64,000 nt of DNA from JBFXAF01 sp050184585 (lineage in GTDB: Bacteria > Pseudomonadota > Alphaproteobacteria > Rhizobiales > Rhizobiaceae), in assembly GCA_050184585.1 (NCBI GenBank), contig JBFXAF010000001.1, positions 310,001 to 374,000 on the forward strand, written 5' to 3'. Within the stretch, counting starts at the first letter, position 1. Each line of letters starts with the position of its first letter. A program made the position numbers and the translations under genes. Below the pieces are notes generated by a model. The model saw nothing but the letters and a program-made list of their open reading frames with translations. It was not told the DNA's origin and searched no databases. This document shows, piece by piece, positions 9,041 through 18,111 of the stretch.

Positions 9041-10184
9041 CCCCGGCCTTCGGGATCGGGATCGGGAACCGGGATCGGTGGCGAAGGGAGCGACGCAGGC
9101 GACCTCACGGGTGACGGCAGGGGTCACCTTCGCCGCGCGGCTTGCCTTCGATGACATCCACCATCGCTTCCCCGGCGGGGTCGAAACGCTGCGCGGCGTT
9201 TCGCTTGCCGCAGAACCCGGCGAAGTGCTGTGCCTGCTCGGTCCTTCCGGTTCGGGAAAGACCACACTGCTGAGGATCGCCGCCGGGATCGAGGCGCAGA
9301 CACGCGGCCGCGTGCTGCTCAACAACCGGGAAATCGCGGGGCCGGATGTGTTCGTGCCCCCAGAACAGCGTTCGATCGGGCTGGTGTTCCAGGACTTCGC
9401 GCTCTTCCCGCACCTGACCATCCTGGAGAACGTGCGCTTCGGGCTCACCGCCCTGTCGCGCGCGGAGGCGACGAAGGAAGCCGAGATCGCGCTCGCGCGC
9501 GTTGGCCTCAGACGCTATGCACATTCCTATCCGCATGTGCTTTCCGGCGGCGAACAGCAGCGCGTGGCCCTGGCGCGGGCGCTGGCGCCGCGACCCGGCG
9601 TACTCCTGATGGACGAGCCGTTTTCGGGGCTGGATTCACGCCTCAAGGACACGGTTCGCGCCGAAACGCTGGCGATCCTGCGCGAGAGCCGCGCGACGGC
9701 GATCGTCGTCACCCACGACGCCGAGGAGGCGATGCGGCTCGGCGAGCGCATCTCGCTCCTGAAGGACGGGCGATTGGTGCAGACCGGGAAGGCGGAAGAA
9801 CTCTACCGGCGGCCGGTGGACCTGTTCGTGGCCGGGTTCTTCTCAGAGATGAACGTGTTCGAAGGGCGGGTCTCTAACGGCCTGGCCGATACGCCTGTCG
9901 GCCGGGTCGGCGCGAGCGGCATTCGCGACGGCGCGCAGGTATCGGTCGCTGTTCGGCTCAACGCCCTCGTGCTCTCCGGGAGCGCAGGCGAGGTTCCGGC
10001 GCGCGTCATATCCCGCCGGTTCCTGGGCGTCGAGGAACTCTTCGAACTGGCCGTTTCCGGCGCCGACGAGCCCGTCCGGGCGCGGCTGCGGGCGGGGGAA
10101 CTCGCGGCCGGCGCCCGCGACATTTGGCTCACGCCGAGGCAGGATGACGTTCTTGTGTTTGAATCCCGTGGCGAAAACGCATAG
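9033..10184 (+). CDS. ABC transporter ATP-binding protein, ferric/spermidine (FbpC/PotA) type
   Basis: A 383-residue ABC ATPase. It has Walker A GPSGSGKTT, the Q-loop region VFQDFALFPHLTILENV, the signature LSGGEQQRVALARALA, Walker B GVLLMDEPFSGLD and the switch His in VVTHDAEEA. The C-terminal 130 residues look like the TOBE/regulatory extension of FbpC/PotA-type importers. No permease or binding-protein gene lies beside it, so the substrate cannot be inferred; it may serve a transporter encoded elsewhere. The ATG at 9033 overlaps scpB by eight bases and has no good ribosome binding site, so a start up to 80 bases downstream (for example GTG 9111) is also possible. Confidence 0.85.
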   Translation: MIDPGLRDRDREPGSVAKGATQATSRVTAGVTFAARLAFDDIHHRFPGGVETLRGVSLAAEPGEVLCLLGPSGSGKTTLLRIAAGIEAQTRGRVLLNNREIAGPDVFVPPEQRSIGLVFQDFALFPHLTILENVRFGLTALSRAEATKEAEIALARVGLRRYAHSYPHVLSGGEQQRVALARALAPRPGVLLMDEPFSGLDSRLKDTVRAETLAILRESRATAIVVTHDAEEAMRLGERISLLKDGRLVQTGKAEELYRRPVDLFVAGFFSEMNVFEGRVSNGLADTPVGRVGASGIRDGAQVSVAVRLNALVLSGSAGEVPARVISRRFLGVEELFELAVSGADEPVRARLRAGELAAGARDIWLTPRQDDVLVFESRGENA

Positions 10185-10220
10185 ATCAGTGCCAAGCGAC
10201 CTTTCCGGGAGAGAGTGACA

Positions 10221-10442
10221 ATGGGTTCCCTATCGATCTGGCACTGGATCATCGTGCTGGTCGTCGTGCTTCTTTTGTTCGGCCGCGGCAAGATCCCCGA
10301 ACTGATGGGCGACATGGCCAAGGGCATCAAGAGCTTCAAGCGGGGCATGGCCGACGACGAACAGGCCGATGCCGCCAAGACGGTCGAACACCGCACCGAC
10401 GAGACCGTGACGCCGGCCAAGGAAAAGGCGTCGAAGGGCTGA
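10221..10442 (+). CDS. tatA: Twin-arginine translocase subunit TatA
   Basis: A 73-residue TatA, the pore-forming subunit of the Tat system that exports folded proteins across the inner membrane. It has a short N-terminus, one membrane helix (WHWIIVLVVVLLLFGRGKIP) with the FGRGKIPELMGD hinge, then an amphipathic helix (AKGIKSFKRGM). The ATG at 10221 follows GGGAGAGAG and gives the usual MGSLSIWHW start; a GTG two codons upstream is less likely. tatB follows after 35 bases. Confidence 0.95.
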   Translation: MGSLSIWHWIIVLVVVLLLFGRGKIPELMGDMAKGIKSFKRGMADDEQADAAKTVEHRTDETVTPAKEKASKG

Positions 10443-10477
10443 CCCTTCCCGCCTGAACCTCAGCGGGACAGCGCCCC

Positions 10478-11095
10478 ATGTTCGACATCGGCTGGACCGA
10501 GATGCTGGTGATCGCGATCGTCATGATCGTGGTCGTCGGACCCAAGGATCTGCCCAAGATGCTGCGCACCTTCGGCCGGACCACGACCAAGCTGCGCTCG
10601 ATGGCGGGCGATTTCCAGAAGCAGTTCAACGAAGCGCTGAAGGAAGCCGAACTCGACGAGGTCAAGAAGACGGTCGACGGCCTGAGGAATCCGGTCGGGG
10701 AGATCAGGAAGCAGCTCAATCCGTTCGAGAAGGCCGCCGCCGACGTTCGCGCCGGGCTCGACGCGGCGCTGAAGCAATCGACCACGCTGAAACCGGCCGA
10801 AAAGGACGTCCACGCGGCCGAGCCGTTGAAGAACGGGGCCGCGCCTATGCCGGACGTGCCGGGACCGTCGGTCATGCCGACCCCGCCGGTGATCGCCCAA
10901 GCAGGCGAAGGCGCCGCGGCCAAGAGGGCTGAGCCCGCCACGACGGCGGCAAAGACCAACGGCGCGGCCGGGAAGGCCTCGGCAACCGCGAAATCGGCCG
11001 CGGCGAAGGCCGCTGCCGGCAAGGCGGCGCCCAGGCCCGCCGCCGGGAAGGCCGCCGTCCCAGGGAAGGCCGCCAAGCCCAAGGCCGCATCATGA
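10478..11095 (+). CDS. tatB: Sec-independent translocase subunit TatB
   Basis: A 205-residue TatB. The N-terminus MFDIGWTEMLVIAIVMIVVVGPKDLPKMLRTFGR is the classic TatB helix with the invariant Glu at position 8 and the GPKDLP hinge. An amphipathic helix follows, then a long Ala/Lys/Pro-rich cytoplasmic tail of low complexity (from about residue 125). TatB forms the twin-arginine signal receptor with TatC. Its stop overlaps the tatC start (ATGA at 11092), so the two are translationally coupled. Confidence 0.94.
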   Translation: MFDIGWTEMLVIAIVMIVVVGPKDLPKMLRTFGRTTTKLRSMAGDFQKQFNEALKEAELDEVKKTVDGLRNPVGEIRKQLNPFEKAAADVRAGLDAALKQSTTLKPAEKDVHAAEPLKNGAAPMPDVPGPSVMPTPPVIAQAGEGAAAKRAEPATTAAKTNGAAGKASATAKSAAAKAAAGKAAPRPAAGKAAVPGKAAKPKAAS

Positions 11096-11946
11096 CGAGC
11101 GAGACCGAGGAGATCGACAAGTCGTCGGCGCCGCTGATCGAGCACCTGATCGAACTGCGCAAGCGGCTGATGTGGGCGATCGGTGGATTCTTCATCGCCT
11201 TCATCGTCTGTTTCGCCTTCGCCAAGCAGCTGTTCAACCTGCTGGTCATCCCCTTCATCTGGGCGGTCGACTGGGCCGGTCTCGCGGACCAGAAGGTGGA
11301 GCTGATCTACACCGCGCCGCAGGAATTCTTCTTCACCCAGATCAAGCTCGGCATGTTCGGCGGACTGGTGATCGCCTTTCCGCTGATCGCCACGCAGATC
11401 TACAAGTTCGTCGCGCCCGGCCTCTACAAGAACGAGAAGGCCGCCTTCCTGCCGTTCCTGATCGCGTCACCGCTGCTCTTCCTGCTGGGCGCGGCGCTGG
11501 TCTATTTCTTCTTCACGCCGATGGTGATGTGGTTCTTCCTCGCAATGCAGCAGACCGGGCCGGACGTGGAGGTGGAGATATCGCTGCTGCCGAAGGTCTC
11601 GGAGTATCTCAGCCTCATCATGACGCTGATCTTCTCCTTCGGCCTGGTCTTCCAGTTGCCGGTGGTGACCTCGCTGATGGCGCGCGTCGGGTTGCTCTCT
11701 TCCGCGGCGCTCGCCGACAAGCGCAAATGGGCGATCGTCATCGCCTTCGTGGTGGCCGCGGTGCTGACCCCGCCCGATCCGATCAGCCAGATCGGCCTCG
11801 CGCTGCCGACCATCCTGCTCTACGAGGTGTCGATCTGGCTGGCGCGGAGCATCGAACGCCGCCGCGAGGCCGACCGCGTGGCTCGCGAGAAGGCGGAGGC
11901 GGAGGCCTCCGCCGCGCCCGAGAGCGGCGCCGAGGCGTCGTCCTAG
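11092..11946 (+). CDS. tatC: Twin-arginine translocase subunit TatC
   Basis: A 284-residue polytopic inner-membrane protein with six predicted helices, the main receptor for twin-arginine signal peptides. Family marks are the N-terminal PLIEHLIELRKRLMWAI, with Glu residues used in signal recognition, the FFTQIKLGMFGGLVIAFPLI stretch, and LTPPDPISQIGLALPTILLYEVSIWLAR near the end. Length is somewhat above the E. coli protein because of an Ala/Glu-rich tail. It completes a tatABC operon; serS follows after 86 bases. Confidence 0.95.
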   Translation: MTSETEEIDKSSAPLIEHLIELRKRLMWAIGGFFIAFIVCFAFAKQLFNLLVIPFIWAVDWAGLADQKVELIYTAPQEFFFTQIKLGMFGGLVIAFPLIATQIYKFVAPGLYKNEKAAFLPFLIASPLLFLLGAALVYFFFTPMVMWFFLAMQQTGPDVEVEISLLPKVSEYLSLIMTLIFSFGLVFQLPVVTSLMARVGLLSSAALADKRKWAIVIAFVVAAVLTPPDPISQIGLALPTILLYEVSIWLARSIERRREADRVAREKAEAEASAAPESGAEASS

Positions 11947-12032
11947 CGCGTTTCGAGGCGCATCCGCACACGCGGTCTTGCGCCGACAGGAACTCCGGTC
12001 TACCCCGGCGCGGCCACGTGCTGAGGCTTCCA

Positions 12033-13544
12033 ATGCTCGACATCAAATGGATCCGCGACAATCCCCAGGCGCTGGCGACGGCGCTGGTGAATCGCGGGCA
12101 GTCCGAGGCCGAGGCGCGCGCCACGGTCGATGGCGTGATCGCGCGGGACGATGCCCGGCGCGCGCATCTCCAGACGTTGCAGGCGGCCCAGGAGCGCCGC
12201 AACGCCGCCTCGAAGGAGATCGGCAATGCGATGCGCGACAAGGACATGGCGCTGGCCGAGCGGTTGAAGGCCGAGGTCGCGGAGATAAAGGGCGTCATCC
12301 AGTCGGGCGAGACTGAGGAGCGCAAGCTCGACAAGGCGCTGGAAGACGCGCTGGCCGTCATCCCCAACGTGCCCCGCGCGGATGTGCCGGTGGGCAAGGA
12401 CGAGCATGGCAATGTCGAGGCGCGCCGCTTCGGCGCAGAGCTGATCGCGGCGCGCCAGAAGAACATGCCGAACAAGCCGAAGGAGCACTTCGAGCTTGGC
12501 GAGGCGATGGGCCTCATGGATTTCGAACGGGCGGTAAAGCTTTCGGGCGCGCGCTTCACGGTGCTCAAAGGCCAGCTCGCGAGGCTGGAACGAGCGCTCG
12601 GCCAGTTCATGCTCGACCTGCACACGACCGAACATGGCTACACGGAAGTGCAGCCGCCGCTGCTGGTGCGGGATGAGGCGATGTTCGGCACGGGCAATCT
12701 GCCGAAGTTCGAGCAGGACTTGTTCTTTACCGATCCAAGGTCGCCGGATTGGGCTCTTGCAACAAAGAATTGGATCATTGCGGCGAATGAATCGCGGTTC
12801 AATTTGCAAGCCGACTCTTACTCTCGCAGTGAGGTGTTGCGGCTGCTTAAACTGGCAGGGCAAGGGGCAGCCGATGTCTTCGGCCTGATGGATGCTGACG
12901 CAAAGGAAGACTGGGGGCCGAACAAGCCCGCCACAGGTAAGCGTTTTGCGCTCATCCCCACCGCCGAAGTCCCCCTCACCAACCTCGTGCGCGAGGAAAT
13001 CTTCGACCAGAAGAACCTGCCGCTGCGCTTCACGGCGCTGACGCCTTGCTTCCGCTCGGAAGCCGGGTCTGCGGGCCGCGATACGCGCGGCATGCTCAGG
13101 CAGCACCAGTTCTACAAGGTCGAACTGGTCTCGATCACCGACCAGGAAAACTCCACCGCCGAGCACGAGCGGATGACGGGTTGCGCGGAAGAAGTGCTCA
13201 AGCGTCTGGAGCTGCCGTTCCGCACGATGACGCTGTGCACCGGCGACATGGGCTTCGGCTCGCAGAAGACCTACGACATCGAGGTGTGGCTGCCCGGCCA
13301 GAACGCGTTCCGCGAAATCTCGTCCTGCTCGGTTTGCGGCGATTTCCAGGCCCGCCGCATGGACGCCCGCTATCGGCCGGACGGCGAGCGGCAAACGAAA
13401 TTCGTGCACACGCTGAACGGCTCGGGCGTCGCGGTCGGCCGTGCGCTGATCGCGGTGATGGAAAATTACCAGAACGCCGACGGCTCGGTGAGCGTGCCCG
13501 ACGTTCTCAAGTCCTATATGGGCGGGCAGACAAGGATCGGCTGA
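12033..13544 (+). CDS. serS: Seryl-tRNA synthetase with a ~73-residue internal insertion
   Basis: A class II synthetase of 503 residues, where about 425-430 is usual. The N-terminal coiled-coil arm (about 1-110), motif 2 (FRSEAGSAGRDTRGMLRQHQF), the TxE loop (LIPTAEVPL at residue 307) and motif 3 (GVAVGRALIAVMENY) are intact. Between FEQDLFF (to residue 232) and ALIPTAEV lie about 73 extra residues, bases about 12729-12947. In most SerRS proteins these two strands are joined by a few residues. The extra DNA is visibly poorer in GC than its surroundings. The frame is kept and all catalytic motifs are present, so the enzyme is probably active. Confidence 0.93.
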   Translation: MLDIKWIRDNPQALATALVNRGQSEAEARATVDGVIARDDARRAHLQTLQAAQERRNAASKEIGNAMRDKDMALAERLKAEVAEIKGVIQSGETEERKLDKALEDALAVIPNVPRADVPVGKDEHGNVEARRFGAELIAARQKNMPNKPKEHFELGEAMGLMDFERAVKLSGARFTVLKGQLARLERALGQFMLDLHTTEHGYTEVQPPLLVRDEAMFGTGNLPKFEQDLFFTDPRSPDWALATKNWIIAANESRFNLQADSYSRSEVLRLLKLAGQGAADVFGLMDADAKEDWGPNKPATGKRFALIPTAEVPLTNLVREEIFDQKNLPLRFTALTPCFRSEAGSAGRDTRGMLRQHQFYKVELVSITDQENSTAEHERMTGCAEEVLKRLELPFRTMTLCTGDMGFGSQKTYDIEVWLPGQNAFREISSCSVCGDFQARRMDARYRPDGERQTKFVHTLNGSGVAVGRALIAVMENYQNADGSVSVPDVLKSYMGGQTRIG

Positions 13545-13549
13545 CAGGC

Positions 13550-14308
13550 ATGCGCATTCTTCTGACGAACGACGACGGCATCCATGCAGAAGGCCTGAAG
13601 GCGCTGGAACGCATCGCGCTCAAGCTTTCGGACGACGTGTGGGTGGTCGCGCCCGAGCACGACCAGTCCGGCTTCGCGCATTCGCTGTCGCTCTCCGATC
13701 CGCTGCGATTGCGGAAGATCAGCGACCGCCATTTCGCCGTGCGCGGCACGCCGACCGACTGCGTCATCATGGGCTGCCGCCAGATCATGCCGGGCCTGCC
13801 GGACCTCGTGCTGTCGGGCGTCAATTCCGGCTCCAACATCGCCGACGACGTGACCTATTCGGGCACGGTGGCGGGCGCGATGGAGGGCTGCATGCTGGGC
13901 GTACCGTCCGTCGCGCTGAGCCAGGCCTACAATTTCCACAACGAGACGCGCGTCGTGCCTTACGAGACGGCGGAGGCGCATGCGCCGGCGCTGCTTCAAA
14001 AGCTGCTGAAGACAGACCTGCCGAAGGGCGTCTTCCTCAACCTGAACTTCCCCAACTGCCCGCCGGAGGAGGTGGCCGGGACCGCGGTCACCCGCCAAGG
14101 CAAGCTGACGCACGGCCTGTGGGTCGAGGAGCGCCGCGACGGGCGAAACTTCCCCTATTACTGGCTGCGATTCGGGCGCGAGACGACCGAGATGCCGGAG
14201 GGCACCGACATGCTGGCGCTGCGGCGCAAACAGGTGTCGGTGACGCCGCTGCAGCTCGACCTCACGGCGCACGAGATGCGGGACCGATTGACCAAGGCGA
14301 TCGGATGA
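13550..14308 (+). CDS. surE: 5'-nucleotidase SurE
   Basis: A 252-residue SurE phosphatase that dephosphorylates nucleoside 5'- and 3'-monophosphates and is linked to stationary-phase survival. The family start MRILLTNDDGIHAEGL supplies the metal-binding DD pair. DLVLSGVNSGSNIADDVTYSGTVAGAMEG holds the metal-binding Asn and the conserved SGTVGAA-type loop. It starts five bases after the serS stop and overlaps pcm by four bases. The surE-pcm pair is an old and widely conserved stress-survival operon. Confidence 0.96.
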   Translation: MRILLTNDDGIHAEGLKALERIALKLSDDVWVVAPEHDQSGFAHSLSLSDPLRLRKISDRHFAVRGTPTDCVIMGCRQIMPGLPDLVLSGVNSGSNIADDVTYSGTVAGAMEGCMLGVPSVALSQAYNFHNETRVVPYETAEAHAPALLQKLLKTDLPKGVFLNLNFPNCPPEEVAGTAVTRQGKLTHGLWVEERRDGRNFPYYWLRFGRETTEMPEGTDMLALRRKQVSVTPLQLDLTAHEMRDRLTKAIG

Positions 14309-14958
14309 CCGCCAATGGCGAAGACCGCGAGGCCTTCGCGGCGTTGCTCCTGAGGCTGCGAGCGCGGGGCATCGCGTCACGCGAACTCGTCGCCGCGCTG
14401 GAATCGGTGCCGCGCAGGGGATTCGTTCCGGGCGCGTGGCAGGCGCTGGCCTGGTCCGAGCGCATGCTGCCTATCGAATGCGGCGAGGCGATCGAGGGCA
14501 CAGACCTCCAGGCCACGGTCATCAACGCCCTCGAAGTGCAACCGGGTCACCGCGTCCTGGAGGTCGGCACGGGGACGGGCTATACTGCCGCGGTGCTGGC
14601 GCGACTCGGAGGCCGCGTCACGACGCTGGAGCGTTTCGCGACCCTTTCGACCCAGGCGCGTGCCCGCTTCGAGGCCCTGGGCGTTGCCAACGTGCAGGCG
14701 AGGCAGGCTGATGGCGCGAACGGGCTGCCGGCCGAAGGTCCATTCGACCGCATCGTGGTCTGGGCCGCCTTCGACAGCCTGCCACGCCATTTCGTTGATC
14801 AGCTTTCCAGCGGGGGCGTGATGGTCGCCCCGATCGGTCCGGCCGAGGGTAAGCAGGCCCTGGCCAAGCTTACGAAGACAGGTAGCCGCTTCGAGCGAAA
14901 CGACCTTGGCGGCGTGAGGCTTCAGCCGCTGGCGAGGGGCGTCGCCAAGGCCATCTGA
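14305..14958 (+). CDS. pcm: Protein-L-isoaspartate O-methyltransferase
   Basis: A 217-residue SAM-dependent methyltransferase that starts repair of isoaspartyl residues in aged proteins. The SAM-binding motif I reads VLEVGTGTGYTAAVLARL, and the family segment preceding it includes PIECGEAIEGTDLQATVINAL, equivalent to the usual 'G..ISQP.IVA.M' strand but somewhat diverged. FDRIVVWAAFDSLP matches the post-motif region. The gene is translationally coupled to surE through an ATGA overlap. The next gene starts about 100 bases further on with its own lipoprotein signal. Confidence 0.92.
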   Translation: MTANGEDREAFAALLLRLRARGIASRELVAALESVPRRGFVPGAWQALAWSERMLPIECGEAIEGTDLQATVINALEVQPGHRVLEVGTGTGYTAAVLARLGGRVTTLERFATLSTQARARFEALGVANVQARQADGANGLPAEGPFDRIVVWAAFDSLPRHFVDQLSSGGVMVAPIGPAEGKQALAKLTKTGSRFERNDLGGVRLQPLARGVAKAI

Positions 14959-15064
14959 ACCGGATCATCATTTTCCGCTCCCGGCCCGCACCGCTTAACT
15001 GCCCAGTAACATTAACGCGCTTTAATCACGGCCTGTAGGGTATCGGGTGCGCGTGGGTTCAACG

Positions 15065-16582
15065 ATGCGAGTGTCAGTTCTCAGCGGGTTCGAGCGCAAT
15101 CTGGCGCGATGTGCAGCGGTCATCGCCATCGGCGCGCTTGCCGCCGGCTGTTCTTCCAGCTCCGTTCGTTTCGGCAGCCTGGACGATCTCTTCACCGGCT
15201 CGACCAGCGGTGGCAAGAACCTAGCCGCTCCAACCAACCAGCCTTTCCCTGTCGCAGCCGCACCACTCGATCCGACGCCAACGGGCTCGGTCAATCGCGG
15301 AGCGCTGGCGCCGGTCACCGCGATGCCGAGGTCTGATCTCGGGACGAGGTCCGGGGCGCACGTCCAGACGGCTGGCCTCGAACCGGTCTCGCGGTCGCCA
15401 CTTCCGGCGGGTGAGCCTCCGTCACCCGTGAGGACGCTCGATCCGACCGCAACCGGTTCCGTCGCCGCACTGCCCAGCGCGCCGCTGCCGGCCGAGACCA
15501 ACGATCCCGCAGGATGGTCGCGCGCCGGAGGCACGCAGGTGACCGTTCGCGACGGCGAAACGCTCTACAACCTCTCGCGCCGCTACGGCGTGCCTGCCGA
15601 CGTGATCGCACAGGTCAACGGCCTGCCGTCCGGAGGAGCGATCCGTTCCGGCCAGAAGCTGGTCATTCCGACCTATGTCTACTCCAGCAAGGCCAACGTT
15701 TCGGCACCGGACGCCAACCCGAACGTCGCCGACGCGAAATCCTCACGCGGAACAAAGTATGACGTTCCGGCCGACAAGGTCCCGCTGCCGTCGGCGCCGG
15801 GCGAACGCCTGGCCGTGCTGCCCAACCCTCCCAAGGTGCGGGAGAGCGAGGCTGCACCGGCGCTGACCGTTCCTGGAAACACGACAGCCAACGCCGGGAC
15901 GTACAGGGTGCAGGAAGGCGACACCTTGTCGGCGATCGCCCGCAAGACGGGGACGAAGGTCGCCGACCTCAAGGCCGCCAACGGTCTTTCGGACGGACTG
16001 ATCCGCGTCGGGCAGACGCTGACGGTTCCCGGGGCCGGCACGATTGCCTCCGCGCCATCAACTCTCGACCCCACCATCACCGGCGCGGCCGGGCCGTCCA
16101 AGCCTGCGAAGTCGGAGGAAGTCGCGGGCTATACGCCGCCGAAGAAGGCCGACAAGCCGATCGCACAGGTCGCCGCCGTGTCCGAGGGTGAGGCGCCGGA
16201 CGCCACGGGCATCGGTCGCATGCGCTGGCCGGTCAAGGGCAGGGTCATCGCCAGCTACGGTTCGGGGAACGGCAAGAAGAGCGATGGCATCGACATCGCC
16301 GTACCCGAGGGGACGCCGGTCAAGGCCGCCGAGAACGGCGTCGTGATCTATGCAGGAGACGGACTGAAGGAATTCGGCAACACGGTGCTGGTGCGACACG
16401 AGGACGGACTCGTCACCGTCTATGGCCACAATGGCTCGCTGAAGGTCGAGCGTGGGCAGAAGGTGAAGCGCGGCGAGGAGATCGCGCTGTCTGGCATGAG
16501 CGGCGCGACCGAGACGCCGAAGCTGCATTTCGAGGTTCGCAAGGATTCCGCTCCGGTCGATCCGGCCGGTTACCTGCAGTAG
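15065..16582 (+). CDS. LysM and degenerate M23 (LytM) lipoprotein, NlpD/DipM-like
   Basis: A 505-residue envelope lipoprotein. The signal peptide ends in a lipobox (IGALAAGC, Cys about residue 29). Two LysM peptidoglycan-binding repeats follow: VTVRDGETLYNLSRRYGVPAD and YRVQEGDTLSAIARKTGTKVAD. The C-terminal 120 residues form a LytM/M23 fold. The zinc-site residues are incomplete: the usual HxxxD reads KSDGID without the His, and the HxH near the end reads KLHFEV. Such degenerate domains in NlpD or EnvC activate amidases instead of cutting peptidoglycan. ATG 15065 is preferred over GTG 15047 because it gives a compact signal peptide. Confidence 0.88.
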   Translation: MRVSVLSGFERNLARCAAVIAIGALAAGCSSSSVRFGSLDDLFTGSTSGGKNLAAPTNQPFPVAAAPLDPTPTGSVNRGALAPVTAMPRSDLGTRSGAHVQTAGLEPVSRSPLPAGEPPSPVRTLDPTATGSVAALPSAPLPAETNDPAGWSRAGGTQVTVRDGETLYNLSRRYGVPADVIAQVNGLPSGGAIRSGQKLVIPTYVYSSKANVSAPDANPNVADAKSSRGTKYDVPADKVPLPSAPGERLAVLPNPPKVRESEAAPALTVPGNTTANAGTYRVQEGDTLSAIARKTGTKVADLKAANGLSDGLIRVGQTLTVPGAGTIASAPSTLDPTITGAAGPSKPAKSEEVAGYTPPKKADKPIAQVAAVSEGEAPDATGIGRMRWPVKGRVIASYGSGNGKKSDGIDIAVPEGTPVKAAENGVVIYAGDGLKEFGNTVLVRHEDGLVTVYGHNGSLKVERGQKVKRGEEIALSGMSGATETPKLHFEVRKDSAPVDPAGYLQ

Positions 16583-16639
16583 CCGCGATCAGAAGAAGAC
16601 CACGACCGGCCCGCCGACCTCCAGTCCGGGCCTGCGCTT

Positions 16640-16667
16640 GGCCCGCTCCCCAGGGAGCGGGCCTTTT
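16640..16667. terminator. Terminator between convergent genes
   Basis: A perfect ten-base inverted repeat (GCCCGCTCCC and GGGAGCGGGC) with a minimal centre is followed by CTTTT on the plus strand. It lies between the LytM lipoprotein gene and the convergent DUF815 gene. It should terminate at least the plus-strand transcript. Confidence 0.75.
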
Positions 16668-16679
16668 CATGTCGCGCCT

Positions 16680-17558
16680 TCACGTCCTCAGCGGCTTGCC
16701 CAGGCGGCCGGCCAGATCCTGAACGAACTGCCAGGCGACGCGACCGGAGCGCGCGCCTCGCGTGGTCGCCCATTCGAGCGCATCGGCACGAAGCGTTTCC
16801 TCGTCGGTGTCCAGTCCGTGATAGCGGACATATCCGTCGATCATGTCCAGATACTCGTCCTGCGAGCACTTGTGGAAACCGAGCCAGAGGCCGAACCGGT
16901 CCGAGAGCGAAACCTTCTCTTCGACTGCCTCGGACGGATTTATGGCGGTCGAGCGCTCGTTCTCGATCATGTCGCGCGGCAGAAGATGCCGGCGGTTGGA
17001 CGTCGCATAGAAGACGACGTTGTCCGGCCGCCCCTCGACGCCGCCTTCGAGCGCCGCCTTGAGGGACTTGTACGACGTGTCGTCGTGATCGAATGAAAGG
17101 TCGTCGCAGAACAGCAGGAAGCGATGCGGAGCGGCCTTGATCAGGGTCATCAGCCTGGGCAGCGTGTCGATATCCTCGCGATGGATCTCGATCAGCTTCA
17201 GCGCCGGGTTTCCGATCGGACGATTCCCGTTGATCGAGGCATGCGCGGCCTTGACCAGCGACGACTTGCCCATGCCGCGCGCGCCCCAAAGGAGAACGTT
17301 GTTCGCTGGCAGGCCGGCGGCGAAGCGCTCCGTGTTGTCGAGCAGGATGTCGCGCACCCGGTCGACGCCCTTGATCAAGCCGATGTCCACCCGGTTGACG
17401 CGCGTCACCGGCTCGAGTTCGCCCGGGTCGGACGACCATACGAAGCAGTCGGCGGCCTCGAAGTCCGTTTCAACCGGCGCGCGAGGCGCGAGGCGCTCAA
17501 GCGCGGCGGCGATTCGTTCGATCTTCTCCTCCAGGCTGGCTGTGACTTTCGCTGGCAT
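16680..17558 (-). CDS. DUF815-family AAA ATPase
   Basis: A 292-residue P-loop protein of the DUF815 type. Walker A is GARGMGKSSLVKA, Walker B is RFLLFCDDLSFD, and VVFYATSNRRHLLPRDM is the sensor-like strand common to this family. Members resemble AAA+ ATPases but their biological role is undefined. The ATG at 17558 was preferred over a TTG five codons upstream; no strong ribosome binding site marks either. The gene is convergent with the LytM lipoprotein gene and divergent from yajC-secDF. Confidence 0.85.
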   Translation of the reverse strand: MPAKVTASLEEKIERIAAALERLAPRAPVETDFEAADCFVWSSDPGELEPVTRVNRVDIGLIKGVDRVRDILLDNTERFAAGLPANNVLLWGARGMGKSSLVKAAHASINGNRPIGNPALKLIEIHREDIDTLPRLMTLIKAAPHRFLLFCDDLSFDHDDTSYKSLKAALEGGVEGRPDNVVFYATSNRRHLLPRDMIENERSTAINPSEAVEEKVSLSDRFGLWLGFHKCSQDEYLDMIDGYVRYHGLDTDEETLRADALEWATTRGARSGRVAWQFVQDLAGRLGKPLRT

Positions 17559-17722
17559 CGAGCATCCGGACAATTCGACGCGCCGGTCTAGGTCGCAAAT
17601 GCCCGGAATTGCAAGAGCCAGAGGGCCTTGCGCGGTTGCATTGAGACGTCGGCTGACTATATTCCGCCCAACTTTCGGGAGGCGAAGCGGCGCCGACCGG
17701 CAAGCGTTTTCGGGAGAATTCC

Positions 17723-18061
17723 ATGTTCGTGACGCCGGCCTACGCCCAGACGACGGGCGCTACCCCTGACATTTTCGTGACGCTTCTGCCTTTCGTCCTG
17801 ATCTTCGTCATCATGTATCTGCTGATCATCCGGCCGCAGCGTGCGCAGATGAAGAAGCGCACCGAGATGCTCGCCGCCGTCCGACGGGGCGATACCGTCG
17901 TCACCGGCGGAGGCCTGGTCGGCAAGGTCACCAAGGTGACTGACGACAATGAGCTCGAGGTCGACCTCGGCAATGGGGTCAAGGTGACGGCGGTGCGCGC
18001 GACGATCGCGGACGTGCGCGTCAAGGGCGAACCGGTGGCCAACCAGAACGCCAAGAAATGA
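17723..18061 (+). CDS. yajC: Preprotein translocase subunit YajC
   Basis: A 112-residue inner-membrane protein with one helix (IFVTLLPFVLIFVIMYLLIIRPQ) ending in the family signature RPQRAQMKKRTEM. The cytoplasmic part has the GDTVVTGGGLVGKVTKV strand pair. YajC associates with SecDF and the SecYEG translocon. ATG 17723 follows GGGAGAATTCC. secDF starts 50 bases downstream, giving the conserved yajC-secDF operon. Confidence 0.95.
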   Translation: MFVTPAYAQTTGATPDIFVTLLPFVLIFVIMYLLIIRPQRAQMKKRTEMLAAVRRGDTVVTGGGLVGKVTKVTDDNELEVDLGNGVKVTAVRATIADVRVKGEPVANQNAKK

Positions 18062-18111
18062 CCGCATTCCGGGCTGACGCCAGGAATTCCTGCGGAACGG
18101 ACCTGTAGACG

